Shown in pieces: positions 44,727-52,959 of a stretch of 59,088 nucleotides of DNA. Under the pieces are notes generated by a model. That model saw only the letters and a program-made list of their open reading frames with translations. It was not told the origin of the DNA and made no database searches. This DNA comes from a virus: positions 1 to 59,088 of the IMG/VR virus record IMGVR_UViG_3300035388_000078. One strand, 5' to 3'. Each line of letters opens with the position of its first letter. The first letter of the stretch is position 1. The translations under genes were made by a program, and so were the position numbers.

Positions 44727-45997
44727 ATTCCATACTCCAATTGCCTGCGTTCCTGTTGAATTTGGGCTAAAAAACCGGTTAATTTTGTATGACGATCATT
44801 GGGTTTCCGGTTTCGAATGGCCTTGGTAATGGTATTGAAAGCCCCAACTGTAATAACAATTTCTTTGCCTCTGGATATGGCCGTGTAAATCCAACTATTA
44901 GAAAGGAACATATTAAATTGTTTGTGTACGGGAATTATAATTACTGGAGCCTCACTGCCCTGGAACCTATGACATGTAATGCAATAGGCATGGAGTAAAT
45001 GTTTGTCTTTTTTCGGGATAACGACTTGCCGGTCCGGGTCAATGAAGGTAACAATCAAATCCTTGGGCTTTATCTCATTAACAAAACCAATGTCACCATT
45101 GACAATGTATTCCTCACCACCGTTGCCATCTGCCCCGGCATATTCGGTGTTTTTAGTGTTGATAACCTTGTCACCCACCCGTAAAGGATAGTCACCGGCA
45201 TCCCAAGCTTTTGGATTTAGTCTATCCCGCAACTGCTCATTGATGCTTTTACAAGACAACAGACCCTTTTCGTTGACCGGACTGATAACCTGGACATCAT
45301 TGATAGGATCATATCCCCGAAGCGGCATCCGATCACAAAAGATTGCTTCAATTCCTGCCAAGGTTTTTTCAGGTGTCCCACATTCGACATGAATTAGATT
45401 GACCGGGGATTCAGCTTCTAAATCCAGAATGGTGGGAGGCGAATAAAGAATCCCCTGTTTAATTTTATGACAGGCAGAAACAATGGTCCCGGAGTTCCTT
45501 TGGACAATATCAAGCTCAGTATGGGGTATGATTTTGGATGCAAGCAAGTCACGAAGTACGGCCCCTGGTCCCACACTTGGTAATTGATCCTGATCTCCAA
45601 TAAACAATACTTTTGTTTTTCTGGGATCAACGGCTTCCATAACCCGGCACATTAAATCATTGGTAATCATGGATATTTCATCTATGATAAGCAGATCACA
45701 AGGCAAGGGTTTATTTTTGCCATGAATAAATTGGAATTTTCCATTAATATGTTCACACCCAAGTAATGCATGGATGGTAGAGGCATAATGTTTTGTGGCA
45801 TCCATCATCCGCTTTGCCGCTTTCCCCGTAGGAGCTGCTTGGGCGATATGTAATTTTTCAGTTTGTGCCCATTGGATAATTTTTAAAGTTGTGGTTGTTT
45901 TCCCGGTCCCGGGACCCCCGGTCAGAATGGAAATTGAATATTTTTTAACCATATCAATCGCGGCTTCCTGCTGAATGGTTAGGATAATTTCACTCAT
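44723..45997 (-). CDS. RecD2-like helicase, C-terminal half
   Basis: The 424-residue protein is a superfamily 1B helicase: Walker A SILTGGPGTGKTTTTL (~23-38), Walker B LIIDEISMI (~108), GDQDQLPSVGPG (~135), and C-terminal ITCHRFQGSEAPVIII (~345). RecD2 helicases unwind DNA 5'-3'. It lacks the RecD2 N-terminal OB and helix-hairpin-helix domains, which are in the next upstream gene. The start overlaps that stop as TAATG, so the two are co-translated and probably assemble as one enzyme. Confidence 0.88.
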   Translation of the reverse strand: MSEIILTIQQEAAIDMVKKYSISILTGGPGTGKTTTTLKIIQWAQTEKLHIAQAAPTGKAAKRMMDATKHYASTIHALLGCEHINGKFQFIHGKNKPLPCDLLIIDEISMITNDLMCRVMEAVDPRKTKVLFIGDQDQLPSVGPGAVLRDLLASKIIPHTELDIVQRNSGTIVSACHKIKQGILYSPPTILDLEAESPVNLIHVECGTPEKTLAGIEAIFCDRMPLRGYDPINDVQVISPVNEKGLLSCKSINEQLRDRLNPKAWDAGDYPLRVGDKVINTKNTEYAGADGNGGEEYIVNGDIGFVNEIKPKDLIVTFIDPDRQVVIPKKDKHLLHAYCITCHRFQGSEAPVIIIPVHKQFNMFLSNSWIYTAISRGKEIVITVGAFNTITKAIRNRKPNDRHTKLTGFLAQIQQERRQLEYGI

Positions 45998-46893
45998 TAT
46001 GATGCAATCCTTTCTAATGATATAAGCATTTTGGCTATTGCCAGTTCATCTTTGGCCATGTTGAAAAAAGCGATGTCCCCGTCAATATCAATCAATGTTT
46101 CATCTTCAAGCAATGCTTCTAACCCTTCCCCCAGGTTCTTTATTTGAATAAGCTCATAGACTTTTTCGATAAGGCGTTCTTTTTGGATCCAGACGTTTCC
46201 ATCTTGATTCACACCTTTCATTGCATGAATGGTGGCTGCTTTTTTCCGTTCAAGGCTGTCGCGGGGAATTTCGACGCTGAGGATGGCTATCTTATCAGCC
46301 AAGGCAAAGCCGATGCCATGGAATTGAACCAGCATATAGGGATTTTCAAGAACCCGGTCAGCAGCTTCATGTTTATATGCTGTTAATAAATCCGGTATAA
46401 GAGATTTCCGCATACCCGGGATATTGAGAAGTGATTCAAGTTTGATCATCACATCCTCATATTCAGCATGTTTGATAAGTTCTGCCTGTATATCCAGGGC
46501 ACGTTCAATTGTTATTCCATGAATGTTTTCAGAAAAGCGTTCCGGTTCTTCTTTCATAATTCGCAAGGCATCTTCTCCGAAACTATCCAATATCTGGTTA
46601 CCAATGGCAGGTCCGACAAATTTACAGATTCGGACCAGGTAATTAAAAATTCCCTTGGCATCGGTCGGCTCAACTGTTCGGTATATGTCAAACTTGAATT
46701 GTTTGCCAAACTTTGCGTTATCCTGCCATTCACCGGTAAGAACATATTCCAGGCCTTCCTGGGCATTAGGCAAAGTACCTAATGTGCTAAAAGGTCCAAT
46801 CGGCCCGTCAAATGCAGCAATGATAAAATGGGTTTCGTTATTTGAAAAAATAATGCGGGATAATCGGCCTGATACTTCTTGTCTTACTGTCAT
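45997..46893 (-). CDS. RecD2-like helicase, N-terminal half
   Basis: The 298-residue protein matches RecD2 N-terminal regions: an OB-like start (GRLSRIIFSNNETHFIIAAF, YVLTGEWQDNAKFGKQFKFD), helix-hairpin-helix-like FVGPAIGNQILDSFGEDALRI, and helical pairs with FHGIGFALADKIAI. In ordinary RecD2 these domains are fused to the helicase core. Here they end at 45999 and the helicase gene starts in the overlapping bases. The family split looks real because both halves start and stop properly, without a frameshift-like damage. Confidence 0.8.
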   Translation of the reverse strand: MTVRQEVSGRLSRIIFSNNETHFIIAAFDGPIGPFSTLGTLPNAQEGLEYVLTGEWQDNAKFGKQFKFDIYRTVEPTDAKGIFNYLVRICKFVGPAIGNQILDSFGEDALRIMKEEPERFSENIHGITIERALDIQAELIKHAEYEDVMIKLESLLNIPGMRKSLIPDLLTAYKHEAADRVLENPYMLVQFHGIGFALADKIAILSVEIPRDSLERKKAATIHAMKGVNQDGNVWIQKERLIEKVYELIQIKNLGEGLEALLEDETLIDIDGDIAFFNMAKDELAIAKMLISLERIAS

Positions 46894-47655
46894 TTATAAA
46901 GCCTCCAGCATAACCTGAACCTCATAATCGTAGTAATCCAGTGAAATGGGGATAAAATTAGTTGGTGTTATATGGATAAGGGCTCTACGGTATCCTGAAA
47001 CAGAAGGGAAATAACCCTCAAGATCCATAATGTATTGGTAAGTTGATAATTGCAGGGTATATTTTGATATATCGGAAGTCTGAAGGTGATCAATAGGGGA
47101 TAGACATTTTTCTTGTTGAAAACCTTCTCTTTTAATTTCTTTGTTTTGTTTCCAATCAAAAATAAGTATTTCATTGGTGGCCGGGTCATACATAACCAGA
47201 TCGACCATACCGGACAAACCAAGAATCGGGGAAAATACAACCATTTCGGCTGCAATAAAGATAAATCGTTTTAGGAGACCTGTAACAGCCCGGTCAACCT
47301 GAAAAAAGAGTTTAATACATCGTTCTGAAATTGGGGCGGGGATTTGGGATTGCGGCCAGTCGGAAATTTTACTTTCTGCATATAGGTGGGTATTGTCCCC
47401 CTCCCCGCTGCCCCGGTCTCCCTCTGCTTTCCATTCCGCTCTGATTTCTTTGGGGTCTCTTCCTGCGTATTTGGGATTCTTCCCTTTGGAACAACGGACA
47501 GCCACGGCTTCAGCGTCAAATTTTGGGAAAAATTGCCCCACGAAAGAAGTCCCGGAGAGGAACTGCACACCACGATTATCAATATAAGTGTGCGGTTCCT
47601 CCCGGAACGTAATGAAGGCTTTCCCATTAGGGTGATATGCCTTCTTATCAGCCAT
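46894..47655 (-). CDS. PD-(D/E)XK exonuclease, RecB-like
   Basis: The 253-residue protein has LGLSGMVDLVMYDPATNEILIFDWKQNKEI (in pieces: GLSGMVDLVMY, ILIFDWKQNK), the PD-(D/E)XK core of RecB/Cas4/lambda-type exonucleases, and a C-terminal YTLQLSTYQYIMD box. It should digest double-strand ends for recombination or packaging. It is co-transcribed with the split RecD2 and the Gp3-like gene, making a RecBCD-like module. Start overlaps the end of the 213-residue gene. Confidence 0.82.
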   Translation of the reverse strand: MADKKAYHPNGKAFITFREEPHTYIDNRGVQFLSGTSFVGQFFPKFDAEAVAVRCSKGKNPKYAGRDPKEIRAEWKAEGDRGSGEGDNTHLYAESKISDWPQSQIPAPISERCIKLFFQVDRAVTGLLKRFIFIAAEMVVFSPILGLSGMVDLVMYDPATNEILIFDWKQNKEIKREGFQQEKCLSPIDHLQTSDISKYTLQLSTYQYIMDLEGYFPSVSGYRRALIHITPTNFIPISLDYYDYEVQVMLEAL

Positions 47656-48296
47656 TAGATTCCTGAAAAATCATTTGTGTTGGCAGGTGCATTAGCGCCC
47701 GGACTTACATTGGTATTGCTCACGGGAAAATCATATCCGGCCCAACCCACACGGACACTTTTTTGAATTTCTCCTAATTTATCTTTCCATACATTCCATT
47801 CTGTTGTGATAACAGCCGTATGTCCAGGAGCATTGGCCCAAATTGCACCACCGATATTCGTATCGTTTGTTGTAATGAGGCCCAGGCGTTTGGCAACAAA
47901 AAGTCGACGTTTTTTTGTTGCTTTTTTCTCTTTTGGATGGAAAAGGAAAATCTCATCCGTAATGAATTGCCCAAGGAACAAAGCTTCAATTTCTGTTTGT
48001 TGGGCAGGCAAGATATCCTGTACTTTTTTGACAATTTCACCATCACGTTTGATCGGATTTCCCTTTCCATCCATAATGGGTTGCTCAACTTTGTAAATGG
48101 CCTTAATACGCATTCTCAACTTTGCGACCATGCAACTATAATCACTAAGAGTTTTTTCAATGGGGGTGCATTCAAACACTTCACACAACATTACACCAAC
48201 CGGCATCCGAGTCTCAATATCATTGGATTGAAGATGGTCCGTTTTTGTAATATTTTCATCAACGTCTACCTGATCCCATGTGTATTCTTCTGTCAT
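47655..48296 (-). CDS. unknown, possible DNA-binding partner of the recombination module
   Basis: The 213-residue protein has an AAGGAG box 8 bases before its ATG. A beta core (PVGVMLCEVFECTPIEKTLS, SCMVAKLRMRIKAIYKVE) is followed by a basic patch (KEKKATKKRRLFVAKRLG) and a flexible Asn/Pro tail ending NDFSGI. The fold pattern resembles phage single-strand-binding proteins but no family is certain. An operator copy lies 48 bases upstream, and the exonuclease gene follows with overlap. Confidence 0.55.
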   Translation of the reverse strand: MTEEYTWDQVDVDENITKTDHLQSNDIETRMPVGVMLCEVFECTPIEKTLSDYSCMVAKLRMRIKAIYKVEQPIMDGKGNPIKRDGEIVKKVQDILPAQQTEIEALFLGQFITDEIFLFHPKEKKATKKRRLFVAKRLGLITTNDTNIGGAIWANAPGHTAVITTEWNVWKDKLGEIQKSVRVGWAGYDFPVSNTNVSPGANAPANTNDFSGI

Positions 48297-48343
48297 TTTA
48301 AAGCTCCTTAATTGTTGTTTTTACCATTTTTGTTGTTTATTTA

Positions 48344-48361
48344 GGTTCCCATTTGGGAAAA
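48344..48361. promoter_or_regulatory. operator site GGTTCCCATTTGGGAAAA
   Basis: A nearly perfect copy of the GTTCCC-N4-GGGAA palindrome in the gap between the Gp3-like gene and the 213-residue gene. It sits where a leftward promoter for the recombination operon would be. Confidence 0.6.
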
Positions 48362-48393
48362 TCAACTATAAAAAAAATCAAATAAAAAAGATA

Positions 48394-50229
48394 TTAAAAA
48401 GGGATTGGTTCAATGCGGTCAGCTTCGGGCAAAGGCTTGTTAAGCATTGAAATAAAGGCGTTTCCCTGATTAAAAGAAAATTTTGTTGCACTGTCAAATG
48501 GTTCTCCATTTTGATCCAAAAAAAACATAACATGATTCAACCAATTTTCTGGACGTAATTTTCCAATGGATTCAAGTTTTGTTTTCAATTTAACTATGAT
48601 TACAAGTTGTTCATCCTGAATCTTGCCGGATTCCGTATCAAACTTTCGAAAGTCTTCTATGGATTTTGGATCTTCGACCTCTTGATTGTCGGTATCCTGA
48701 TTTGATTCAGTTTGTGGGGACGTTTCTTCCTGAATATTTTCTGTTTCACCTCCTTTATTTTTGGGTTCTTCTTTTGTTTTTACAGAAGTCTCTTTGGTGC
48801 CGATCATGCTCTCAGCTAAGGCAATCAATTCTGGTATATCTAAAGTTCGATTAATAGGTATTGGATTAAAAAACTTTGTCATGACATCAGCAACCTGCTT
48901 TTGCTCTGTCATTGCGGTAATTTCAGCCAAAAAAGGATGTTGCTCTGTTTTTTTTCCCTCAATGACTGGAGCGTTTTCGAAAAGAACAAAATCTCCTTCC
49001 AAAAGAAGTTTAATTCGATCAAGATAATCAAGCTTTTTGGGGACACCTGGGCCGGGGAAAGTGATTTCCGGGTGTTCTTTTTCGAACCAAATTGCCAGAT
49101 AATCTTTCGTAATTCGTTTTGCCAACTTGAATGCCTCGGTGCGGTCATCTTCGGCAAGGGCCACCATAAAACGATTATAAAGCTTGGCATACTGTGTTTT
49201 CTCTTCAAGCAAACGGCCATCCAGGTTAATTATGGGCTTATTTTTAGGCAATTCTTTTTCCGGCAATTCTTTTTCCGGCAATTCTTTTTCCGGCTGAAGG
49301 TCTTTACTATCCTGTTCAGGGCTCTGGTTTTTTTCCTGCCCTGCCCTTTGCTTTTCTTCCTGTTTAACTGGTTCCAATTCAGTTTTGAATTCTGCTTTGT
49401 TGTCCTGGTCAGCCTCTTCTGTTGAATCTGGATAGAACTCTTCTACAAAATCCTTTTCCTCTTCTGAACCAGGACTTATAACAAGTCCATCATCTTTCTG
49501 AGGCATGGTTAAAAGATAGTCTTTTTCCTTCATGGCCAATTCACGAACACTGTCTCGAAGGTCCTCCATGGTTCCCCGAAAACACACAGAGACAATATAA
49601 ACAATCCCCTTTTCAGTATGCTTGGCTGTAAGAGTCAACATCAAGGGCAACCCGGCAATTCTGCCTTTGGTAGCGACTTTAATCAGTTCTATTCCGCCCC
49701 AGATCCCCCGTACAGAATTGATGCCGGTGGTTCTGAATGTATGGGCTTGCCCAAAAAGACCGGCCTCGTCAATCATGCACACAAGGCGACCATTTGGTTT
49801 GCATCTATTTTGACCATCATAATTGGGATCCAACCGACCGCATGGGCAGGGGTGTTCTTTTTTGTAATCATCCAACCGTTTATGAGCAACTTCCCCATCA
49901 CCATAGCAGCTTAAATGCTTACCAGCATAGCAGGCGTAACGAGTGGGGAAATTCAATTCTACCTCATCATAAAGCAGTCGGATGGGGATACCCACCAAAT
50001 TGCCCTGTTCATTTACAAGACCGGTCTTGTTTTCTTTAATTCGATCCATAAGTGCAGTATCATGGATATAATTTCCGTTTTTATCTTTTTCAGTGGTGGT
50101 CAAAAGGATATAGTCCAGTTTTTGGGGAAGGCGAATATTTTTCCCCTTGCTGGATATTTGTTCTTCTCCTTTTGTCCCGATTTTAATTTTTCCTGCTTCG
50201 TTGAGTTGAAGCTGTAAATTCTTAATCAT
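48394..50229 (-). CDS. recombination directionality factor-like / Gp3-like protein
   Basis: The 611-residue protein's N-terminal half has the pattern of phiC31 Gp3-like proteins: KNIRLPQKLDYILLTTTEKD, PIRLLYDEVELNFPTRYACYAGKHL, CPCGRLDPN, CKPNGRLVCMI and FRTTGINSVRGIWG. In phiC31 Gp3 tells integrase to excise; in other phages the family's role is unclear, and here the integrase is tyrosine-type. The C-terminal half is a Glu/Lys-rich linker with PEKELPEKELPEKELPK (15-base DNA repeats) and a final globular ~80 residues. It is the first gene of the recombination cluster. Confidence 0.7.
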   Translation of the reverse strand: MIKNLQLQLNEAGKIKIGTKGEEQISSKGKNIRLPQKLDYILLTTTEKDKNGNYIHDTALMDRIKENKTGLVNEQGNLVGIPIRLLYDEVELNFPTRYACYAGKHLSCYGDGEVAHKRLDDYKKEHPCPCGRLDPNYDGQNRCKPNGRLVCMIDEAGLFGQAHTFRTTGINSVRGIWGGIELIKVATKGRIAGLPLMLTLTAKHTEKGIVYIVSVCFRGTMEDLRDSVRELAMKEKDYLLTMPQKDDGLVISPGSEEEKDFVEEFYPDSTEEADQDNKAEFKTELEPVKQEEKQRAGQEKNQSPEQDSKDLQPEKELPEKELPEKELPKNKPIINLDGRLLEEKTQYAKLYNRFMVALAEDDRTEAFKLAKRITKDYLAIWFEKEHPEITFPGPGVPKKLDYLDRIKLLLEGDFVLFENAPVIEGKKTEQHPFLAEITAMTEQKQVADVMTKFFNPIPINRTLDIPELIALAESMIGTKETSVKTKEEPKNKGGETENIQEETSPQTESNQDTDNQEVEDPKSIEDFRKFDTESGKIQDEQLVIIVKLKTKLESIGKLRPENWLNHVMFFLDQNGEPFDSATKFSFNQGNAFISMLNKPLPEADRIEPIPF

Positions 50230-50251
50230 AATTCTTCCTTTAAGTTGTTAT

Positions 50252-50556
50252 TATATTAATTACTTGACTCTTGATCCGGTAAAAGTTGCCCACACTTAGA
50301 ACACCTTTTGGGTTCCGGTGGTGGCTCTTTTCTTAGTTCTGATATGTAAACTTCTGGTACAGCCCCATTGTCTGACCGAACCGTAACAAAGGGGCTACCA
50401 AGCTCTTTTGGTTCAAATTCAGCATAACAATACCACCCAACCCTTTTCCTATCTGGATGCCAAAGAACATCCCCATAAAACACTGGAGTTCCACTATCCA
50501 AAGTAAATAAAAATTTTGCCATTTTAGTGTCCTTCAAAATCAACTTTATACATTAT
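50252..50556. repeat. direct repeat copy B (305 bp, identical to 37615-37919)
   Basis: Second identical copy of the 305-bp unit, downstream of the 182-residue gene and upstream of the Gp3-like gene. Flanks differ from copy A from the first base. Confidence 0.95.
50256..50522 (-). CDS. small zinc-ribbon-like protein, copy B
   Basis: This copy is identical in DNA and protein to the 88-residue gene at 37619-37885, with the same GAAGGA ribosome site. The lack of any nucleotide change, including silent ones, means the duplication is very recent or kept identical by recombination. Function is unknown; the C-terminal CSKCGQL knuckle may bind zinc. Confidence 0.65.
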   Translation of the reverse strand: MAKFLFTLDSGTPVFYGDVLWHPDRKRVGWYCYAEFEPKELGSPFVTVRSDNGAVPEVYISELRKEPPPEPKRCSKCGQLLPDQESSN

Positions 50557-50600
50557 CTACCATTCTGTCCGTCAACCGTTCCTTGACAGTCCAAGCAAAA

Positions 50601-51149
50601 TTAATTAACATTGTCATTGCATCCGTTTGGATGTGGTAAGATACGTTTAGGCCCGGGAGATTCTGGCCGAGTCTCCCGGGCCGTTTTTTTAATGTGGTTA
50701 TTCACAAAAGCCTCTACCTTGGCCCTAAATTTCCGGTAAAAATAATCGTCATAAAAGGCATGCATGGGACTTAAATCATAATCCAAACGGATGTTATTTT
50801 TTTTAAAAGAGAACGGGATACTTTCAGCTGGCCCTATGTCTAAAAGGAAATAGAATCGGCCCTCCAGCTCTTTCAGGAAAACCATTTTTACCGGTTTGCC
50901 CTGGTGTTGAAATTTTAGGTGTTTATCCACCTGGGACTGCAACATCCGGTCAAAAAAACCAGATGCGTTGGGTACGGTTGTTTCCTCTCCTATATCCTGG
51001 GGCGGGTTTATTCGTGTCTCAAAAATCGGGGTCAAAGCTTTTTCAACCGCTGCCCGCATTTCCTCGTCAAGCTCGATTTCCCCATAATTGGTCATGATGG
51101 CAGTTGCCGTGGGCAGTTGCTTTGCTATTGCGTATAGATATTCATTCAT
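50601..51149 (-). CDS. unknown protein
   Basis: I start at ATG 51149, overlapping the upstream stop by 8 bases, for 182 residues (the longer frame to 51389 is shadow). The body is alpha/beta, with an acidic start (NYGEIELDEEMRAAVEKALTPIFE) and a charged aromatic middle (RLDYDLSPMHAFYDDYFYRKFRAKVEAFV). The final residues cover a strong plus-strand terminator hairpin. No family is recognised. Confidence 0.55.
   Translation of the reverse strand: MNEYLYAIAKQLPTATAIMTNYGEIELDEEMRAAVEKALTPIFETRINPPQDIGEETTVPNASGFFDRMLQSQVDKHLKFQHQGKPVKMVFLKELEGRFYFLLDIGPAESIPFSFKKNNIRLDYDLSPMHAFYDDYFYRKFRAKVEAFVNNHIKKTARETRPESPGPKRILPHPNGCNDNVN
50650..50690 (+). terminator. intrinsic terminator facing right, inside a minus-strand gene
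   Basis: GGCCCGGGAGA (50650-50660) pairs perfectly with TCTCCCGGGCC (50672-50682) around an 11-base loop, followed by G and seven T (50684-50690). It stops plus-strand transcription and overlaps the 3' end of a minus-strand gene. Confidence 0.75.
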
Positions 51150-51813
51150 GGTTTGCCTCCTCTGCGGCCTGGGGCTTTTCAGTTCGTTCGAATTCAACCA
51201 CCCATACCCATGGATTCGTGGCAAGCCCATAACCACGATCAGCGTTAATGTGGTTCCATAGCCTAAAAAAAGCATCCCGGTATGTATCTGTGCCATCCTC
51301 ACCGAGCGCAAGAGGGGAGGCGGCAAGCGTGACACCTTCGGCCTTGGCATCCCTTTCGGAAATATCCTGCAACCTTTCCACCCGGACACTGATCACCTTA
51401 AGCCAGATCCGGCTGAACTTTTTCGGCAGGAAAAGAGAATTGCGTTTATGGTATCCGAGCATCCCAGATTGATACCGATTAACCCGCTCCGGTTTATTAT
51501 CGAAAAAACAAATCGGATGATCGTTGTCGGCCCTGTCATGGAACCGCCATTTGCGGCGGCCTGTTTTTGTATATCCCTCTGTAAACCATGTGCCATAGGC
51601 ATAATGTTCTTCTTTTACCCAAAGAAAATCGCCAGCATACCCGTATGGGGATAATCCATTGTCAGGGTCGGCCACATACTCAGGGGTGAACATCCCGGGA
51701 CCTAACCATTCCAGTGCGGTTTTCCCCAGAACAACTCTCCTGGTCATTTTTTTAATGTTATCAATGATGGCCTGTACCATTTCTGTTTTATATAAAAGCG
51801 AGGTCTCTTCCAT
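51142..51813 (-). CDS. ASCH-like phage protein
   Basis: The 223-residue protein matches the phage ASCH/PUA-type family in pattern: NIKKMTRRVVLGK, GDFLWVKEEHYAYG, RIWLKVISVRVERLQDISERDAKAEG and YGLATNPWVWVVEFE. ASCH proteins are thought to bind RNA or modified nucleotides. Start ATG has GAGGAGA upstream. The gene is in the early operon near zinc-ribbon genes. The family call rests on motif memory. Confidence 0.75.
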   Translation of the reverse strand: MEETSLLYKTEMVQAIIDNIKKMTRRVVLGKTALEWLGPGMFTPEYVADPDNGLSPYGYAGDFLWVKEEHYAYGTWFTEGYTKTGRRKWRFHDRADNDHPICFFDNKPERVNRYQSGMLGYHKRNSLFLPKKFSRIWLKVISVRVERLQDISERDAKAEGVTLAASPLALGEDGTDTYRDAFFRLWNHINADRGYGLATNPWVWVVEFERTEKPQAAEEANHE

Positions 51814-51843
51814 GGTGTCTCTATCTCCTCTTAAGTTGATCTT

Positions 51844-52158
51844 TTAACCGGGCTGAACATCATCGATTTTGAATTCATACCCACACTCAGGACACTCGAC
51901 ATCCATTCCCTTGACCTCATCCCATTTGTTATTGAAAATGGGCACGGCCAGGGTCCCGTCGTCTTCATCTGCAAGGTCAACTGTGCACTCACATTTGGGG
52001 CACTCTGTTGTAAACTGCCAAGCGACGTACAGGATTGGTTCGGCTGCAGCCAACCGGTTTTCTTCCTTAAGCTGATCCGCCTCATCTTGCATACGTTCCA
52101 TTGTTCGCTCAAATGCATCGTCAAGTTCTTCCTTTGTTTCAAACTCTTGAATTGCCAT
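51844..52158 (-). CDS. zinc-ribbon protein
   Basis: I start at ATG 52158 (GGAGG box), 104 residues. An N-terminal acidic helix (QEFETKEELDDAFERTMERM) precedes two CxxC knuckles, TECPKCECTVDL (~59) and VECPECGYEFKI (~91), a canonical zinc ribbon. Function unknown. It lies in a string of small early genes (52163, 51142). Confidence 0.7.
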   Translation of the reverse strand: MAIQEFETKEELDDAFERTMERMQDEADQLKEENRLAAAEPILYVAWQFTTECPKCECTVDLADEDDGTLAVPIFNNKWDEVKGMDVECPECGYEFKIDDVQPG

Positions 52159-52162
52159 ATCC

Positions 52163-52345
52163 CTACCTCCCGGCCTGTGGTTGATTCTCAAGTTCACGAA
52201 TCATCTCGGCCCGTTGAACATACTCATCATCATGCAGGCCAGGCACCCAAAAGCGGCACTCAAAACCATCTTGAAATGTTACTTTCACGACCGAATCTTG
52301 GCCTACTTCTGGGTCTTCTTGGGTTCTGTCTACTATGCCTAACAT
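52163..52345 (-). CDS. small unknown protein
   Basis: The 60-residue protein starts with GGGGAAATAG before its ATG and overlaps upstream by the stop of the previous frame. It has an SVVKVTFQDGFECRFWVPGL beta hairpin and a helical acidic end (VQRAEMIRELENQPQAGR). No family recognised. Confidence 0.5.
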   Translation of the reverse strand: MLGIVDRTQEDPEVGQDSVVKVTFQDGFECRFWVPGLHDDEYVQRAEMIRELENQPQAGR

Positions 52346-52471
52346 CTATTTCCCCTCGGGAGTTTCCCCGGTTGTCTGTTTGGTTAATCCGGTATTAAGT
52401 TGAATCTTTAATGACTCTTCTGATTGATTTTTCTGGGGTGGTGCGGTATGGGTTCCTAATCTGTAAATCAT
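52346..52471 (-). CDS. possible remnant ORF behind the moron
   Basis: A 41-codon end of a long antisense frame (MIYRLGTHTAPPQKN... ...GETPEGK) stops one base before the 60-residue gene. It has no good ribosome site. Its frame continues upstream antisense to the plus-strand membrane gene, so it may be what is left of a gene cut by insertion of that moron. Confidence 0.2.
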   Translation of the reverse strand: MIYRLGTHTAPPQKNQSEESLKIQLNTGLTKQTTGETPEGK

Positions 52472-52486
52472 GATCAGGAGATTTGT

Positions 52487-52957
52487 ATGGATAAAGTATT
52501 TTTCACACTTCTCGGTGTCATAGTCGCGACCTTTCTCAATCATTTCACAGCGACAAAAAGAGATGAAAAACAGAGATTTGATGCTGCCGCAATGAAATTT
52601 CGCTCCAAAGTTATTTATAAGCTGGAGGCTGCGCGTTCCTTTGAACCTGGATATAAGTGGCAATTCCATGATTTTAACACTATAGCCAGTTCGATCTACG
52701 GCGTAACCGCCGCAGCTGCAGAATTTAGCTACTTTATAGAGAAGGAAAAAACAGAACAGTTTAATGAGGCGGTAGTTACATATTGCAAATTCAGTAAAGA
52801 TGTTCTCACTAATCATAGCGAAAGAAATAATGCGGAGTACCAAAAAAAATTCAATAATATTGTTGAGCACCTTTTGGATTTTGCAAAAGAGAAGCCTAAT
52901 AACACATTGTGCAGAGTGCCAGGGCTGCCTCAAAAAATTAAAAAATATCTTTCCTAA
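52487..52957 (+). CDS. membrane-anchored moron protein (plus strand)
   Basis: The 156-residue protein is the only plus-strand gene between the ends of the prophage except integrase. AGGAGATTTGT precedes its ATG. Residues 4-22 (VFFTLLGVIVATFLNHFTA) form a transmembrane anchor, followed by a long cytoplasmic helical part (RDEKQRFDAAAMKFRSKVIY, FSYFIEKEKTEQFNEAVV). This one-TM, helical shape occurs in small prophage-encoded exclusion or defence proteins. It stops 2 bases from the converging adenine methylase stop. No terminator is visible between them. Confidence 0.7.
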   Translation: MDKVFFTLLGVIVATFLNHFTATKRDEKQRFDAAAMKFRSKVIYKLEAARSFEPGYKWQFHDFNTIASSIYGVTAAAAEFSYFIEKEKTEQFNEAVVTYCKFSKDVLTNHSERNNAEYQKKFNNIVEHLLDFAKEKPNNTLCRVPGLPQKIKKYLS

Positions 52958-52959
52958 TC

